A stretch of DNA of 64,000 nucleotides from Pseudomonas serbica (GTDB lineage Bacteria > Pseudomonadota > Gammaproteobacteria > Pseudomonadales > Pseudomonadaceae), in NCBI RefSeq assembly GCF_028823535.1, contig NZ_JAQIYM010000002.1:62001-126000 (forward strand). The letters are read 5' to 3'. Positions 25,436 to 35,332 of the stretch are shown piece by piece (the stretch's first letter is position 1; the number at the start of each line of letters is the position of its first letter). The notes below the pieces were generated by a model that did not search any database, was not told where the DNA came from, and saw only the letters and a list, made by a program, of their open reading frames with translations. Both the position numbers and the translations under genes were made by a program.

Positions 25436-27724
25436 TTATTTCGGGGCGTTGAGGTTCAGCGTCGGGGTTTCATCGAAGAAGTTCCACGGCTTGAGCAACA
25501 CATGCACCCATTCGGTCGGCATGATCGGCCATTCTTCGGCCCGGGCGATGTGGGTGGTGCCGGTGGTCAGCCAGACCACGTCGTCGGTGTTCTCGATCGA
25601 ATGGTTATCCTGGGTGAATTGCCCCAGTCCCGAGTCTTTGGCCGAGCGGTTCGGGTACTTGCCTTCCGGGTATTTTTCCTGCGGATTGTATTGCGTCACC
25701 CACAGCTGTTTATCCATGAAGCTCAGGCGGTGGTACAGCCATTCATCGTTGCCGAAGTTGGCGCCCTTGGCCACCGGGTGCGTGCCACCGGCATAGGGAA
25801 TCAACTGGTAGGACACCGGGTTGCCGACCTTGTTTTCCTTGCTGAAGTTGGTCAGCAGGCGCACGGTCGACGGGTCGAATTTCTGCGCCGCCTGCTGTTC
25901 GGTGCTGACCACGCGGGTTTCGGTCTGCATGGTGCTCGTGCGCGGGCCGCCACGGTCGTTCGGCAGCACCACCGGGTTCACTTCCACCAGGGAGTTTTGC
26001 TCGCCGTCCACGTCCATATCGAGACGGAAGTTGTAGATGTGCTGGTGCGTGGTACCGACGATGTTGTGGTCCAGCAGGGTGCCGTAGCGCGTGTCTTCCT
26101 TGGCAGTGTCTTCGTGCATGGTCCTGGACTTGACGCCCTTGACCGCTTCGATGCCGGTGGCGCCGGCGTCGATGCCGAGGGTGCCGTTCTGCTGGAAGAC
26201 CCAGTCGAAGATGTAGTCATAGTTGCCGACGGTGCTGATCCAGCGCACCACCAGTTCTCGTCGCTCGGTGCTGAGGTTGGGCTGGCCCATTTCCTGGTGT
26301 TTGTATTCCGGCCCGGCATAGCGCTCGAACACCGCCATGGCCCGCGGGATCGCGGTCGGTGCGCCGGTGTAGTCGGCGATGGTAGCGTCCAGCAGCACGG
26401 CGTTTTCAGGGGCGTCCTTGCCGCGCGCGATTGGCGAGGTCAGGGTACCCATGCCGTAGTCACCGGAATCGAGGTAGGCCTTGAAGTACCAGCCGACATC
26501 CGGGTCGCCGTAGGGCACGATCATGCCGCCCAGGGAGCCTTCGTACATGATCTTGCGTTTCTTGCCCTTGTCGTCATAGGTGACCGTGGACAGGATAGGG
26601 CCGACCCGCGAATCGAGGCGAACGTGGAAATCCCAGTTCTGCCAGTGAATGCTGTTGCCGGTGATGGTGTAGTTCTTGCCCTCGGGTTCGATGATTTCCA
26701 GCGGCTTGACCGCCACGCCCTTGCGCCCGCGGCCGTCGTAGGGCGTGGGTTTCATCGGCACCGGGATCAGCGCTTCGTCTTCGATCTTGATGAGCTTTTT
26801 CTGCTCCAGATCGACAATCGCCACCAGGCCCTCGATCGGGTGCGCCCAATAGTTGCCGTCGTCGACATTGAGGTAGCTGACGATCTTCAGCAGGCGCTTG
26901 TCCTGGGCCAGCCCGTCCTTGCCGTCGAAATAACCGACGGTCAGCGGCGTCGCCACGACCTTCTTTACATCGTTGATGCCGCGCTTGGCCAAGGCCTGGG
27001 CGTATTCGGGACTGGTCTCGACTGCGGTCTGCACCGTGGCGAAATCATCCAGCAACACCATGCCGTGGGCGCCTTCGATCGGCTTCCAGGCGTTGAGCGT
27101 CTTGCTGTCGAGATCCACCAGCGCTTCGATTACATGTTTGCCATCCAGCACCACGATATTGGCCTGGCGCGACTGGGTGACGTTTTGCCCGGTGAAGACG
27201 AAGTTCCACACCTGATCCTTCGGCGGTTCCTTGACCGATACCTCGGTGAAGCGAAAACCTGGCTTGTAGTGTTCCGATTGCTTGATGATGTCCACGGCCG
27301 TGGTGATTTCAGCCGCGCTCAGGGGGTTGAGCGGGCTGGGGCGGGTCTCGACGACGAAGGTCGTGTCCAGGCCGGACTGGAAGACCTGGTTGATGAAGTC
27401 CCTGGACATGTACGCCGTCTTGCCCTTGAACACCACAGGCACCGTCAGCTCCAAGCGCTTGCCGTTGAGCATGGCCACTTTGCTGTCGGGCTTGACCTTG
27501 AGGTAGACACCGTCCTTGGCAATGGTGAACAGGTTCGAGTAGTCGTCCCACTTGACGCTGGCACCAAACTCCTCAAGGCCCGCTTGCAACGGCACCATTT
27601 CGGCCTTGCCGCCATGGGCCTGGGCGTTGCCCATGGACAACGGCAGGCCGAGGACGCTCAGGGAGATGGCCAGGGCGAGCCGGGCAAGCGGTGATCTTTT
27701 GGGCGATGCTTTGGCGCTGGACAT
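25436..27724 (-). CDS. tynA: TynA, periplasmic copper amine oxidase
   Basis: The 762-residue protein oxidises phenylethylamine or tyramine to the aldehyde, ammonia and hydrogen peroxide. A signal peptide ends near GNAQA-HG. The N-terminal CuAO domain found in the E. coli enzyme is present (residues about 40-120). The active-site base lies in YLDSGDYGMG, the tyrosine that becomes topaquinone in TVGNYDYIFDW, and two copper histidines in THQHIYNFRLD. PTEWVHVLLKPWNFFDETPTL closes the protein. Its product feeds the neighbouring paa genes once phenylacetaldehyde is oxidised. Confidence 0.96.
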   Translation of the reverse strand: MSSAKASPKRSPLARLALAISLSVLGLPLSMGNAQAHGGKAEMVPLQAGLEEFGASVKWDDYSNLFTIAKDGVYLKVKPDSKVAMLNGKRLELTVPVVFKGKTAYMSRDFINQVFQSGLDTTFVVETRPSPLNPLSAAEITTAVDIIKQSEHYKPGFRFTEVSVKEPPKDQVWNFVFTGQNVTQSRQANIVVLDGKHVIEALVDLDSKTLNAWKPIEGAHGMVLLDDFATVQTAVETSPEYAQALAKRGINDVKKVVATPLTVGYFDGKDGLAQDKRLLKIVSYLNVDDGNYWAHPIEGLVAIVDLEQKKLIKIEDEALIPVPMKPTPYDGRGRKGVAVKPLEIIEPEGKNYTITGNSIHWQNWDFHVRLDSRVGPILSTVTYDDKGKKRKIMYEGSLGGMIVPYGDPDVGWYFKAYLDSGDYGMGTLTSPIARGKDAPENAVLLDATIADYTGAPTAIPRAMAVFERYAGPEYKHQEMGQPNLSTERRELVVRWISTVGNYDYIFDWVFQQNGTLGIDAGATGIEAVKGVKSRTMHEDTAKEDTRYGTLLDHNIVGTTHQHIYNFRLDMDVDGEQNSLVEVNPVVLPNDRGGPRTSTMQTETRVVSTEQQAAQKFDPSTVRLLTNFSKENKVGNPVSYQLIPYAGGTHPVAKGANFGNDEWLYHRLSFMDKQLWVTQYNPQEKYPEGKYPNRSAKDSGLGQFTQDNHSIENTDDVVWLTTGTTHIARAEEWPIMPTEWVHVLLKPWNFFDETPTLNLNAPK

Positions 27725-27832
27725 GGGTGCATTCCTGGAGAAAAGCCGGTGACTGGCATTCTTGCACTTTGCTACAGCCAGTCGATGCCTGCATTGGGAT
27801 TCCTGCCAGATTGCTTTGACTGTGTGCCAAAC

Positions 27833-27854
27833 CTGTAGGAGCCGGCTCCTACAG
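27833..27854. repeat. Collapsed REPIN: 22-bp perfect palindrome
   Basis: CTGTAGGAGCCGGCTCCTACAG joins the outer ends of two REP arms with no centre. It lies 14 bp after the DUF3313 lipoprotein gene (minus), where it could act as a short hairpin. It looks like a REPIN that lost its inner part. Confidence 0.7.
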
Positions 27855-27868
27855 TAATAGAAGCGTCC

Positions 27869-28537
27869 TTATTTGCGCATCGCTACATACGAATTGCGCA
27901 GGTCATTGGCCCAGCCATCAAGCACGCCCTTGACGTTGGCCGTGGTGATGACCTGCTTGTCGTTTTCCAGGGGTATTCCCGTGCCCTTGCGAACGACTGT
28001 GGCGACCAGGGTCCTGGTGCCGCCATCGAGAAAGGCGACCTCGGTGGCGATTTCGCTGTCCTGGTCACGGATTCCGGTGGCGGTACTGACGCCTGCGGCA
28101 ACCAGGGTGATCGGTAGCCATTCGTAAAAGCGCAGGCCCTGGGTGCTGGCGGTCACTCGAGTGATTGCCGGCCGCACGATCAGGGTTTTGGGACCCGGAG
28201 TGTTGACCACGGTCAAGACTTTGCCCAGCTCATGCTTGAGCACCGCATCGTAATACCGGGTGGTGTCGCCAAGGGTGGTCTGTGGCAGGCGCTCGCTCGG
28301 CACGGGCTGCGGGTAATACCGGCTCGGTTCGAAGTAAACCTGGGTGTAACGGTCGAGCTCAAGCTTGGGGTTTACCCAGCTCAGCACCGGTTGTCCCGAG
28401 GGGGACTGGTGTTCGGTCAAGGCGCTGTAGTCGTTCAAAAAGCCTGAATAGTTGTCCGGAGCGACGGTTTTGCTGCTGCACGCCGAGAGGGCGATGGTTG
28501 CTAAGGCCACTAGCGGTAGAGAGAAGTACTTTCTCAT
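27869..28537 (-). CDS. DUF3313 family lipoprotein
   Basis: The 222-residue protein has a lipobox (ATIALSAC) after a 19-residue signal segment from ATG 28537. NYSGFLNDYSALTEH and LSWVNPKLELDRYTQVYFEPSRYYP are typical of DUF3313. It is expected to be a lipid-anchored envelope protein of unknown role. Its start codon overlaps the stop of the preceding gene (TGATG). Confidence 0.82.
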   Translation of the reverse strand: MRKYFSLPLVALATIALSACSSKTVAPDNYSGFLNDYSALTEHQSPSGQPVLSWVNPKLELDRYTQVYFEPSRYYPQPVPSERLPQTTLGDTTRYYDAVLKHELGKVLTVVNTPGPKTLIVRPAITRVTASTQGLRFYEWLPITLVAAGVSTATGIRDQDSEIATEVAFLDGGTRTLVATVVRKGTGIPLENDKQVITTANVKGVLDGWANDLRNSYVAMRK

Positions 28538-28851
28538 CAAGGAGTTCCTGGGTGGGTGGTGGAGCCTGGCGAGTCTTCCGAGCATTCGATACGCAGATCG
28601 CCGTTGGCCATGATCCACTGGGTGAACTCGGCAATCGGAACGCGGTGGATGTATTCCACCCAAGTGCCGGTAGTAGGGCTGTAGCGCTCGAAATACCGGC
28701 GCAGCACGACATGGGTCCGATCGTCGGTCAGTCCCAGGCACGCCTGCTGGAATAGAATCGGCTCGTCCTGCCCTGGCGCGCTGGTGCGCTGGTTGAGGAT
28801 CACCGTATGAGCGCTATCGGTTGTCTCGGTCGCGTAGTTCGAGCCCTGCAT
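28537..28851 (-). CDS. Conserved small protein upstream of the DUF3313 lipoprotein
   Basis: I do not recognise this 104-residue protein. It has no signal peptide or membrane helix. RTHVVLRRYFERYSPTTGTWVEYIHRVPIAEFTQWIMANGDLRIEC suggests a small folded domain. The ATG at 28851 follows an AGGTC site; ATG 28863 is possible. The overlap with the lipoprotein start suggests a two-gene operon. Confidence 0.7.
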   Translation of the reverse strand: MQGSNYATETTDSAHTVILNQRTSAPGQDEPILFQQACLGLTDDRTHVVLRRYFERYSPTTGTWVEYIHRVPIAEFTQWIMANGDLRIECSEDSPGSTTHPGTP

Positions 28852-29015
28852 GGAAGACCTCATGAATTGGAATGCGCGCAGGGTGCAGCAGGGCGGTAAC
28901 GACCGTATGTCCGGTTGATGTCAGGCGGGTAGAAATGTTGCTGGATTGAAATATATGACCCTGGCCCCGGAATGGTTTTAGATACGCTCTTTTTTTGACC
29001 GTGGATCCTTTGAAC

Positions 29016-29719
<704 letters not shown>

Positions 29720-29723
<4 letters not shown>

Positions 29724-31099
29724 TCCGGCGCATGATTCGTCGCATCGTCGCGCGAATGGTCCCGCGCGATACCCTCAGGTCGCGGATTGCGCTGACCATC
29801 GTCGCCGCCATGCTCGCTTCGCTGGCCCTCAATGGCCTGTTCGTGCAACTGGCGGGCACCTGGGGCCGTCCGCCGATCGACCGCACCGGCCTCCTGGAGC
29901 AGATCGCCGCGAATGTCCGGGTGATCGAGGCAGCGCCTGTTCCATTGCGCTCATCATTGGCTGGCGCAGCGAGCCATCCGCTGCTTGAAGTGACCTGGCA
30001 CGAACGGCGGGCCGACTTCCATCTGCCCTCGGGCGGTACGCAGGTAGGGACTGAACATTCGCCGCTGCACGAGTTGCTCGGTGATGTGCCCCGTGACATC
30101 CAGGTCTTCAACCCCGGCGACTGGCCGCACGACAGCCCCCAGGCGCATTACGTGGCGCTGGTTCAGCTACGCGACGGCAGCTGGCTGTCGTTCACGCCCC
30201 CGGAACGCAGCTGGGGGCTCGACGCCAATGTACGGATCCCGATCATCATCGCCCTCGGGCTGGTGGCAACCCTGCTGGTCGCCTGGATTGCCACGCGGCA
30301 ACTGGCCAGCCCGCTGCAACGTTTTGCCAGCGCTGCACGGCGCTTCGGTGATGACCTGCGCGCACCGCCGATAAAGATTGAAGGCCCGCATGAGATACGC
30401 CAGGCGATCATTGCCTTCAACACCATGCAGGCGCAGATCCGCCACTTTCTCAGCGAGCGTACGCAGATGCTCGCGGCCATCTCCCACGACCTGCGCGCGC
30501 CCCTGACACGGATGCGCCTGCGCAGCGAATTCATGGAAGACCTTGAACAACAGCGCAAAATGGTCCGCGACATCGAGGAAATGCAGACGATGATCAACGC
30601 GGCGCTGGGTTTTTTCCGTGATGAAAGCCACGGCGAGCACAACACGGCATTCGACCTTTCGGAATTGCTGCAAACGATCGTCGACGATTTTCGCGACCAG
30701 GACATCGTCGTCGACTTCAGCGGTCCTGCCCACCTGGTGTACGACGGCCGTCCGCTGGGGATCAAGCGAGTGATCGTCAACCTGCTGGAAAACGCTGTGA
30801 AGTATGGCCAGAAACCGGGCATCGAACTGATGAGTGACGGGCGTATGGTTTGCATCGAAGTCAGTGACCAGGGCCCCGGCATACCCGAGTCCGCCCTCGA
30901 GCGAGTATTCGATCCCTTCTACCGACTGGAGACTTCGCGCAATCGCGATACTGGTGGCGTGGGCCTGGGACTGTCCGCTGCGCGGGCAATCGTCCGCGAG
31001 CAGGGGGGTGAGCTGACGCTGCGCAATCGCAGCGGCGCGGGACTGGTGGCGCGTGTGGAACTGCCGGGATCTCGCGGTGCCAAGGCTGGCGGGCGGTAG
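29720..31099 (+). CDS. EnvZ-like sensor histidine kinase
   Basis: The 459-residue inner-membrane kinase has TM1 near 22-46 and TM2 near 173-195 around a periplasmic loop of about 125 residues. HAMP, HisKA with histidine in AAISHDLRAPLTRMRLR (about 251), and ATP-binding boxes NLLENAVKYG, DQGPGIP and GVGLGLSAARAIV follow. It is translated from a GTG overlapping the regulator stop. The signal is unknown. fecI downstream is 96 bp away and is probably a separate unit. Confidence 0.92.
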
Positions 31100-31195
31100 A
31101 CGGTAATCGACCGTTCGGCCGTGCGGACGCAAATCGTTGCCTTAGGTTAATAGGAAGCATTACTATTCACGCTCTCGCACCCACAGCACACCGCA

Positions 31196-31696
31196 ATGAC
31201 CCCCAAGCTGCCCCGCAGACACGGCTTTCTCGAGCATTACGAAGAGTTGGTTGGCACCTGGACCCGTCGCCTGAGAAACCGTCAGCAGGCCGAGGACCTG
31301 GCCCACGATACCTTCGTGCGGGTGCTCGAGTCGGATTCGGCCGCGGTGCAGCAACCCCGGGCCTACCTGCACCAGACGGCGCGCAACATCGCGGTGGACG
31401 GTTATCGGCGCGAGGATCGGCGAGGCGCCCAGGAGTCGGGGGCGATCGATGTCAGTGTGTCATCATCCGGCGACCCGGAGCATTTCATGCAGGCGATCCA
31501 GTTGGCGGAGTCCATCGAGCGGGCGCTCACCGAGCTGCCGCTCAACTGCCGCAAGGTGTTTGTCTGGCAGAAAATCGAAGGCCTGACCCAGGCTGAAATC
31601 GCCGAACGCCTGGGACTGTCAAAGAACATGGTGGAAAAGTATATGATCCGCACGCTGCGGCATCTGCGCGACCGCCTGGATGGACTGTATCCATGA
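31196..31696 (+). CDS. fecI: FecI-family ECF sigma factor
   Basis: The 166-residue protein has region 2 (RLRNRQQAEDLAHDTFVRVLE, RAYLHQTARNIAVDGYRR) and region 4 (ALTELPLNCRKVFVWQKIEGLTQAEIAERLGLSKNMVEKY). FecI-type sigma factors drive one iron-siderophore or citrate receptor gene. fecR and a FecA-like receptor follow directly. A Fur site would be expected upstream but I do not see a clear one. Confidence 0.92.
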   Translation: MTPKLPRRHGFLEHYEELVGTWTRRLRNRQQAEDLAHDTFVRVLESDSAAVQQPRAYLHQTARNIAVDGYRREDRRGAQESGAIDVSVSSSGDPEHFMQAIQLAESIERALTELPLNCRKVFVWQKIEGLTQAEIAERLGLSKNMVEKYMIRTLRHLRDRLDGLYP

Positions 31697-31736
31697 AGTG
31701 CAGCGTGTTCCCATCCCCGGACAAACAGGAACTTCC

Positions 31737-32720
31737 ATGATGGATACCCGTGATTGTGCGTGCGGGCAAACAGCGGTTCGCGATGAAGCGGCGCAGTGGT
31801 TTGTGCGTTTGCAGGAGCCCGCGGTCGATGTCGAGGTGTATCGCCGATTCGACAGCTGGCTGAACCAGCACCCTCAACACCGCAACGAATTCGAATGGCT
31901 CCAGGGCCTGTGGACAGCGGCCGACCTGGTGCCGGCGGCGCGTTTGCAGGCGTTGTGCGAGCCAGCGCCGAGTCGCACCAGGCAACGCCCGCTGGTGCGC
32001 TACGCGGTGGCCGCCAGTGTGGTGGCGATGGCCGTCGGCCTGGGGCTGCTCAGTGTCTTGCAGCCACCGGCGCCCTACACGGCCGAGTTTTCCACGGCAC
32101 TGGGCGAGCGTCGCCTGGTGGCCTTGCCCGATGGTTCGACGGTCGATCTGGACAGTCGCAGCCGCATCCAGGTGCGCTTTGAAAAGGATCGTCGCGCCAT
32201 TGAGCTGAGCGAAGGCGAGGCGCTGTTCAGCGTCGAACACGACAGCAGCCGGCCTTTTGTGGTGGAGGCGGGGAGCGGCAAGGTCACCGTCACCGGCACT
32301 CGCTTCGATGTGCGCCGGGGCAGCATCGACACCCGGGTGGTGGTAGAGCAGGGCACGGTCAAGGTGCAGGGACGCGACGCCGCCGACGACGAGTTCATCA
32401 GCCTGACCGCCGGCCTGGGCAGTCATGTCGATGCCGCGGGCAAGGTCGCTGCGGCCTACGCGGTCAATCCCGCCGAACTGACGGCCTGGCGCAGCGGCAA
32501 GCTGGTATTCAACGACGCCAGCCTGGCCGATGTGGCCGAGCAAGTCTCGCGCTATCGGGAGAAGCCGCTCAAGGTCGGCAATGCCGCCGTGGGCAATCTG
32601 CGCCTGACCAGCGTGTTCAAGTCCGACAACACCGACGCCTTGCTCAAGGCCTTGCCGAGCATCCTTCCGGTGGCGGTGCGCACCCTCGATGACGGCAGCC
32701 AGGAAATAATTTCAAAATAA
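31737..32720 (+). CDS. fecR: FecR-family anti-sigma / signal transducer
   Basis: The 327-residue protein has an N-terminal DUF4880 cytoplasmic part (AAQWFVRLQEPAVDVEVYRRFDSWLNQHPQHRNEF). One membrane helix lies near 92-115, followed by a periplasmic FecR domain (STALGERRLVALPDGSTVDLDSRS). A C-terminal secretin-like end (VNPAELTAWRSGKLVFNDASLADV) contacts the receptor. The start at ATG 31737 follows AGGAA, 40 bp after fecI. Confidence 0.92.
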   Translation: MMDTRDCACGQTAVRDEAAQWFVRLQEPAVDVEVYRRFDSWLNQHPQHRNEFEWLQGLWTAADLVPAARLQALCEPAPSRTRQRPLVRYAVAASVVAMAVGLGLLSVLQPPAPYTAEFSTALGERRLVALPDGSTVDLDSRSRIQVRFEKDRRAIELSEGEALFSVEHDSSRPFVVEAGSGKVTVTGTRFDVRRGSIDTRVVVEQGTVKVQGRDAADDEFISLTAGLGSHVDAAGKVAAAYAVNPAELTAWRSGKLVFNDASLADVAEQVSRYREKPLKVGNAAVGNLRLTSVFKSDNTDALLKALPSILPVAVRTLDDGSQEIISK

Positions 32721-32818
32721 AATTCAGGTTTTTTTCGAGTTCATCGTCTTCCTGTTCAACTGCAACTGGTTTGCATTAACAAGCGCACACTCTTGCGATC
32801 TTCAGGATTACGTTCGAC

Positions 32819-35248
32819 GTGAAAAAGACCACCGCTAAAAACAACAAGTCCACCTGGTTGCCGCTGGCCCTCGCACTGGCGGTCAACCTGGCGCTGCCCC
32901 AGGCCTTTGCTGCCGACGCTATCCGTATCCCGGCGCAACCCCTGGGTCAGGCCCTGAGCCAGCTGGGCCAGCAGACCTCGCTGCAGGTTTTTTTCAGCCC
33001 TGAGCTGGTGGCCGGCAAACAGGCCCCGGCGGTGGAAGGCAATATCGCGCCGGAAGAAGCGCTGCGCCAGTTACTGCAAGGAAGTGGCCTGCAATACCAG
33101 ATCGACGAAGGCTCGGTGACGTTGCTGCCAGCCCCGGCCCCGGCTGCTGCGGCAAACGGCCCGCTGGAGCTTGGCGTGACGGACATCAAGGTGGTGGGCG
33201 ACTGGCTTGGCGATGCCGATGCCGCGGTGGTGCAGAACCACCCCGGCGCCCGTACCGTGATTCGTCGCGAGGCCATGGTCGAGCAGGGTGCGATGAACGT
33301 CGGCGACGTCTTGAAGCGCGTGCCGGGTGTGCAGGTGCAGGAAGCCAACGGTACCGGTGGCAGTGATATTTCGCTGAACGTCGGCGTTCGCGGGCTGACC
33401 TCGCGCCTGTCACCACGCTCCACCGTGTTGATCGATGGCGTGCCGGCGGCCTTCGCCCCTTATGGCCAGCCGCAGTTGTCCATGGCGCCGATTTCCTCCG
33501 GCAACCTCGACAGCATCGACGTGGTGCGCGGCGCCGGCTCCGTGCGTTATGGGCCACAGAACGTCGGCGGGGTGATCAACTTCGTGACGCGGGCGATCCC
33601 GGAAACAGCCTCGGCGGAAATCGGCAGCACCCTGGAAACCTCCCAGCACGGTGGCTGGAAGCACATCGATACGCTGTTCGCCGGCGGCACCGCCGACAAC
33701 GGCCTGGGCGTGGCACTGTTGTATTCCGCGGTGAACGGCAACGGTTACCGCAAGAGCAACAATGGCAATGACATCGACGACGTGATCTTCAAGACTCACT
33801 GGGCGCCGACCGATGTGGATGATTTCAGCCTCAACTTCCATTATTACGATGCCAGCGCCGACATGCCCGGCGGCCTGACCCAGGCGCAGTATGACGCCGA
33901 TCCGTTCCAGTCCGACCGCGACCACGACAACTTCAGCGGTCGGCGCAAGGACGTGTCGTTCAAGTGGGTCCGGCAACTCGACGACCGCACCCAGGCCGAA
34001 GTGCTGACCTACTACACCGACAGTTTTCGTGGCAGCAACATCGCCGCCCGCGATCAGAAAACCCTCGGCTCGTTCCCGCGCACCTACTACACCTTTGGCA
34101 TCGAACCACGGGTCTCCCATGTGTTCGATGTCGGCCCGAGCACCCAGGAAGTCAGCGTCGGTTACCGCTACCTGAAAGAAGCCATGCACGAAGAAGCCAG
34201 CCGCCTGGCGCTGGTCAACAACGAGCCGGTGGTGCGGCCGGGTTCGGACGGCCACGTCTATCAGGACCGTACGGGTGGCACTGAAGCCAACTCGGTGTAC
34301 ATCGACGACAAGATCGACGTCGGCAACTGGACCGTCACCCCGGGTATCCGTTTCGAACACATCAGCACCGATTGGCATGACCGCCCTGTGCTCGACACCG
34401 CCGGCCGGCCGGTGCCGGAGAAGCGCCGCAGTATCGAGAGCAATGAGCCGCTGCCGGCCCTGAGCGTGATGTATCACCTCTCCGATGCCTGGAAACTGTT
34501 CGCCAACTACGAGACCTCGTTCGGCAGCCTGCAGTACTTCCAGCTGGGCCAGGGCGGGACGGGTGACGAAACCGCCAATGGCCTGGAGCCGGAAAAAGCC
34601 AAGACCTACGAACTCGGTACTCGCTACAACGACGAGGTGTGGGGCGGTGAAGTGACGCTGTTCTACATTGACTTCGATAAAGAGCTGCAATACATCAGTA
34701 ACGATGCGGGCTGGACCAACCTCGGCGCCACCACGCACAGGGGGATCGAGGCGTCGGTGCACTACGACATGGCGGCACTGGACCCGCGCCTTGCCGGCCT
34801 GACCGCGAACGCCGGCTACACCTATACCCGCGCTGTCTATGAAGGCGAGATTCCGGACTTCAAGGGCCGGGACCTGCCGTTCTACTCGCGCCAGGTGGCG
34901 ACCGTCGGCCTGCGCTACGACATCAATCGCTGGACCTACAACCTGGATGCCTTTGCCCAGTCAAAACAACGCTCGCCGGGCGTGGCGGTGAACGCCGACG
35001 GCAGCTTCAGCAACAACTACATCACCGAAGGCACGGCGGATGGGCAGTACGGCGACATTCCGGGCTACGTCACCTGGAACGCGCGCGCGGGCTACGATTT
35101 CGGTCCGCAGGTGTCGAACCTGAAGCTCGGGGCCGGGGTGAAAAACATCTTCGACAAGCAGTACTTCACCCGCTCCAGCGACAACAACGCGGGCATGTAC
35201 GTCGGCACGCCGCGAACGTTCTTTGTGCAGGCCAGCGTCGGGTTCTGA
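32819..35248 (+). CDS. fecA: TonB-dependent receptor, FecA (ferric citrate) type
   Basis: The 809-residue protein has a signal peptide ending near FA-ADA, an STN signalling domain (residues about 55-105), a plug and a 22-strand barrel ending in phenylalanine. VVGDWLGDADA and STVLIDGVPAAFAPYGQPQLSM are strikingly close to E. coli FecA, so ferric dicitrate is the likely ligand. Translation starts at GTG 32819 with AGGA upstream. No fecBCDE transporter follows; the inner-membrane step must be encoded elsewhere. Confidence 0.92.
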   Translation: MKKTTAKNNKSTWLPLALALAVNLALPQAFAADAIRIPAQPLGQALSQLGQQTSLQVFFSPELVAGKQAPAVEGNIAPEEALRQLLQGSGLQYQIDEGSVTLLPAPAPAAAANGPLELGVTDIKVVGDWLGDADAAVVQNHPGARTVIRREAMVEQGAMNVGDVLKRVPGVQVQEANGTGGSDISLNVGVRGLTSRLSPRSTVLIDGVPAAFAPYGQPQLSMAPISSGNLDSIDVVRGAGSVRYGPQNVGGVINFVTRAIPETASAEIGSTLETSQHGGWKHIDTLFAGGTADNGLGVALLYSAVNGNGYRKSNNGNDIDDVIFKTHWAPTDVDDFSLNFHYYDASADMPGGLTQAQYDADPFQSDRDHDNFSGRRKDVSFKWVRQLDDRTQAEVLTYYTDSFRGSNIAARDQKTLGSFPRTYYTFGIEPRVSHVFDVGPSTQEVSVGYRYLKEAMHEEASRLALVNNEPVVRPGSDGHVYQDRTGGTEANSVYIDDKIDVGNWTVTPGIRFEHISTDWHDRPVLDTAGRPVPEKRRSIESNEPLPALSVMYHLSDAWKLFANYETSFGSLQYFQLGQGGTGDETANGLEPEKAKTYELGTRYNDEVWGGEVTLFYIDFDKELQYISNDAGWTNLGATTHRGIEASVHYDMAALDPRLAGLTANAGYTYTRAVYEGEIPDFKGRDLPFYSRQVATVGLRYDINRWTYNLDAFAQSKQRSPGVAVNADGSFSNNYITEGTADGQYGDIPGYVTWNARAGYDFGPQVSNLKLGAGVKNIFDKQYFTRSSDNNAGMYVGTPRTFFVQASVGF

Positions 35249-35266
35249 CAGACCGAGGTGCCTGCA

Positions 35267-35328
35267 TTCGCTGGCAAGCCATCTCCTACAAGGTTGGCGC
35301 AAACCTGCAGGAGTGGCTTGCCAGCGAA
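35267..35328. repeat. REPIN between fecA and the MFS gene
   Basis: Arms TTCGCTGGCAAGCCA and complement enclose the TCTCCTACAAGGTT / AACCTGCAGGAG middle; the orientation is inside-out relative to the other copies. It lies between two convergent genes and is a probable two-way terminator. Confidence 0.75.
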
Positions 35329-35332
35329 GCTT

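Noticed and set aside
25364..27694. A 776-codon open frame on the plus strand opposite tynA
   Set aside because: It is fully antisense to a well supported amine oxidase gene, rich in His/Arg/Val as expected from GC-rich shadow frames, and has no known domain. The same holds for long antisense frames opposite fecA, the aminotransferase at 4092, the acetate-type permease and gltX.
31155..31180. AATAG / CTATT repeat as a Fur box before fecI
   Set aside because: Only 5-bp arms are seen and the hexamers do not fit the GATAAT pattern; too weak to list as a site.
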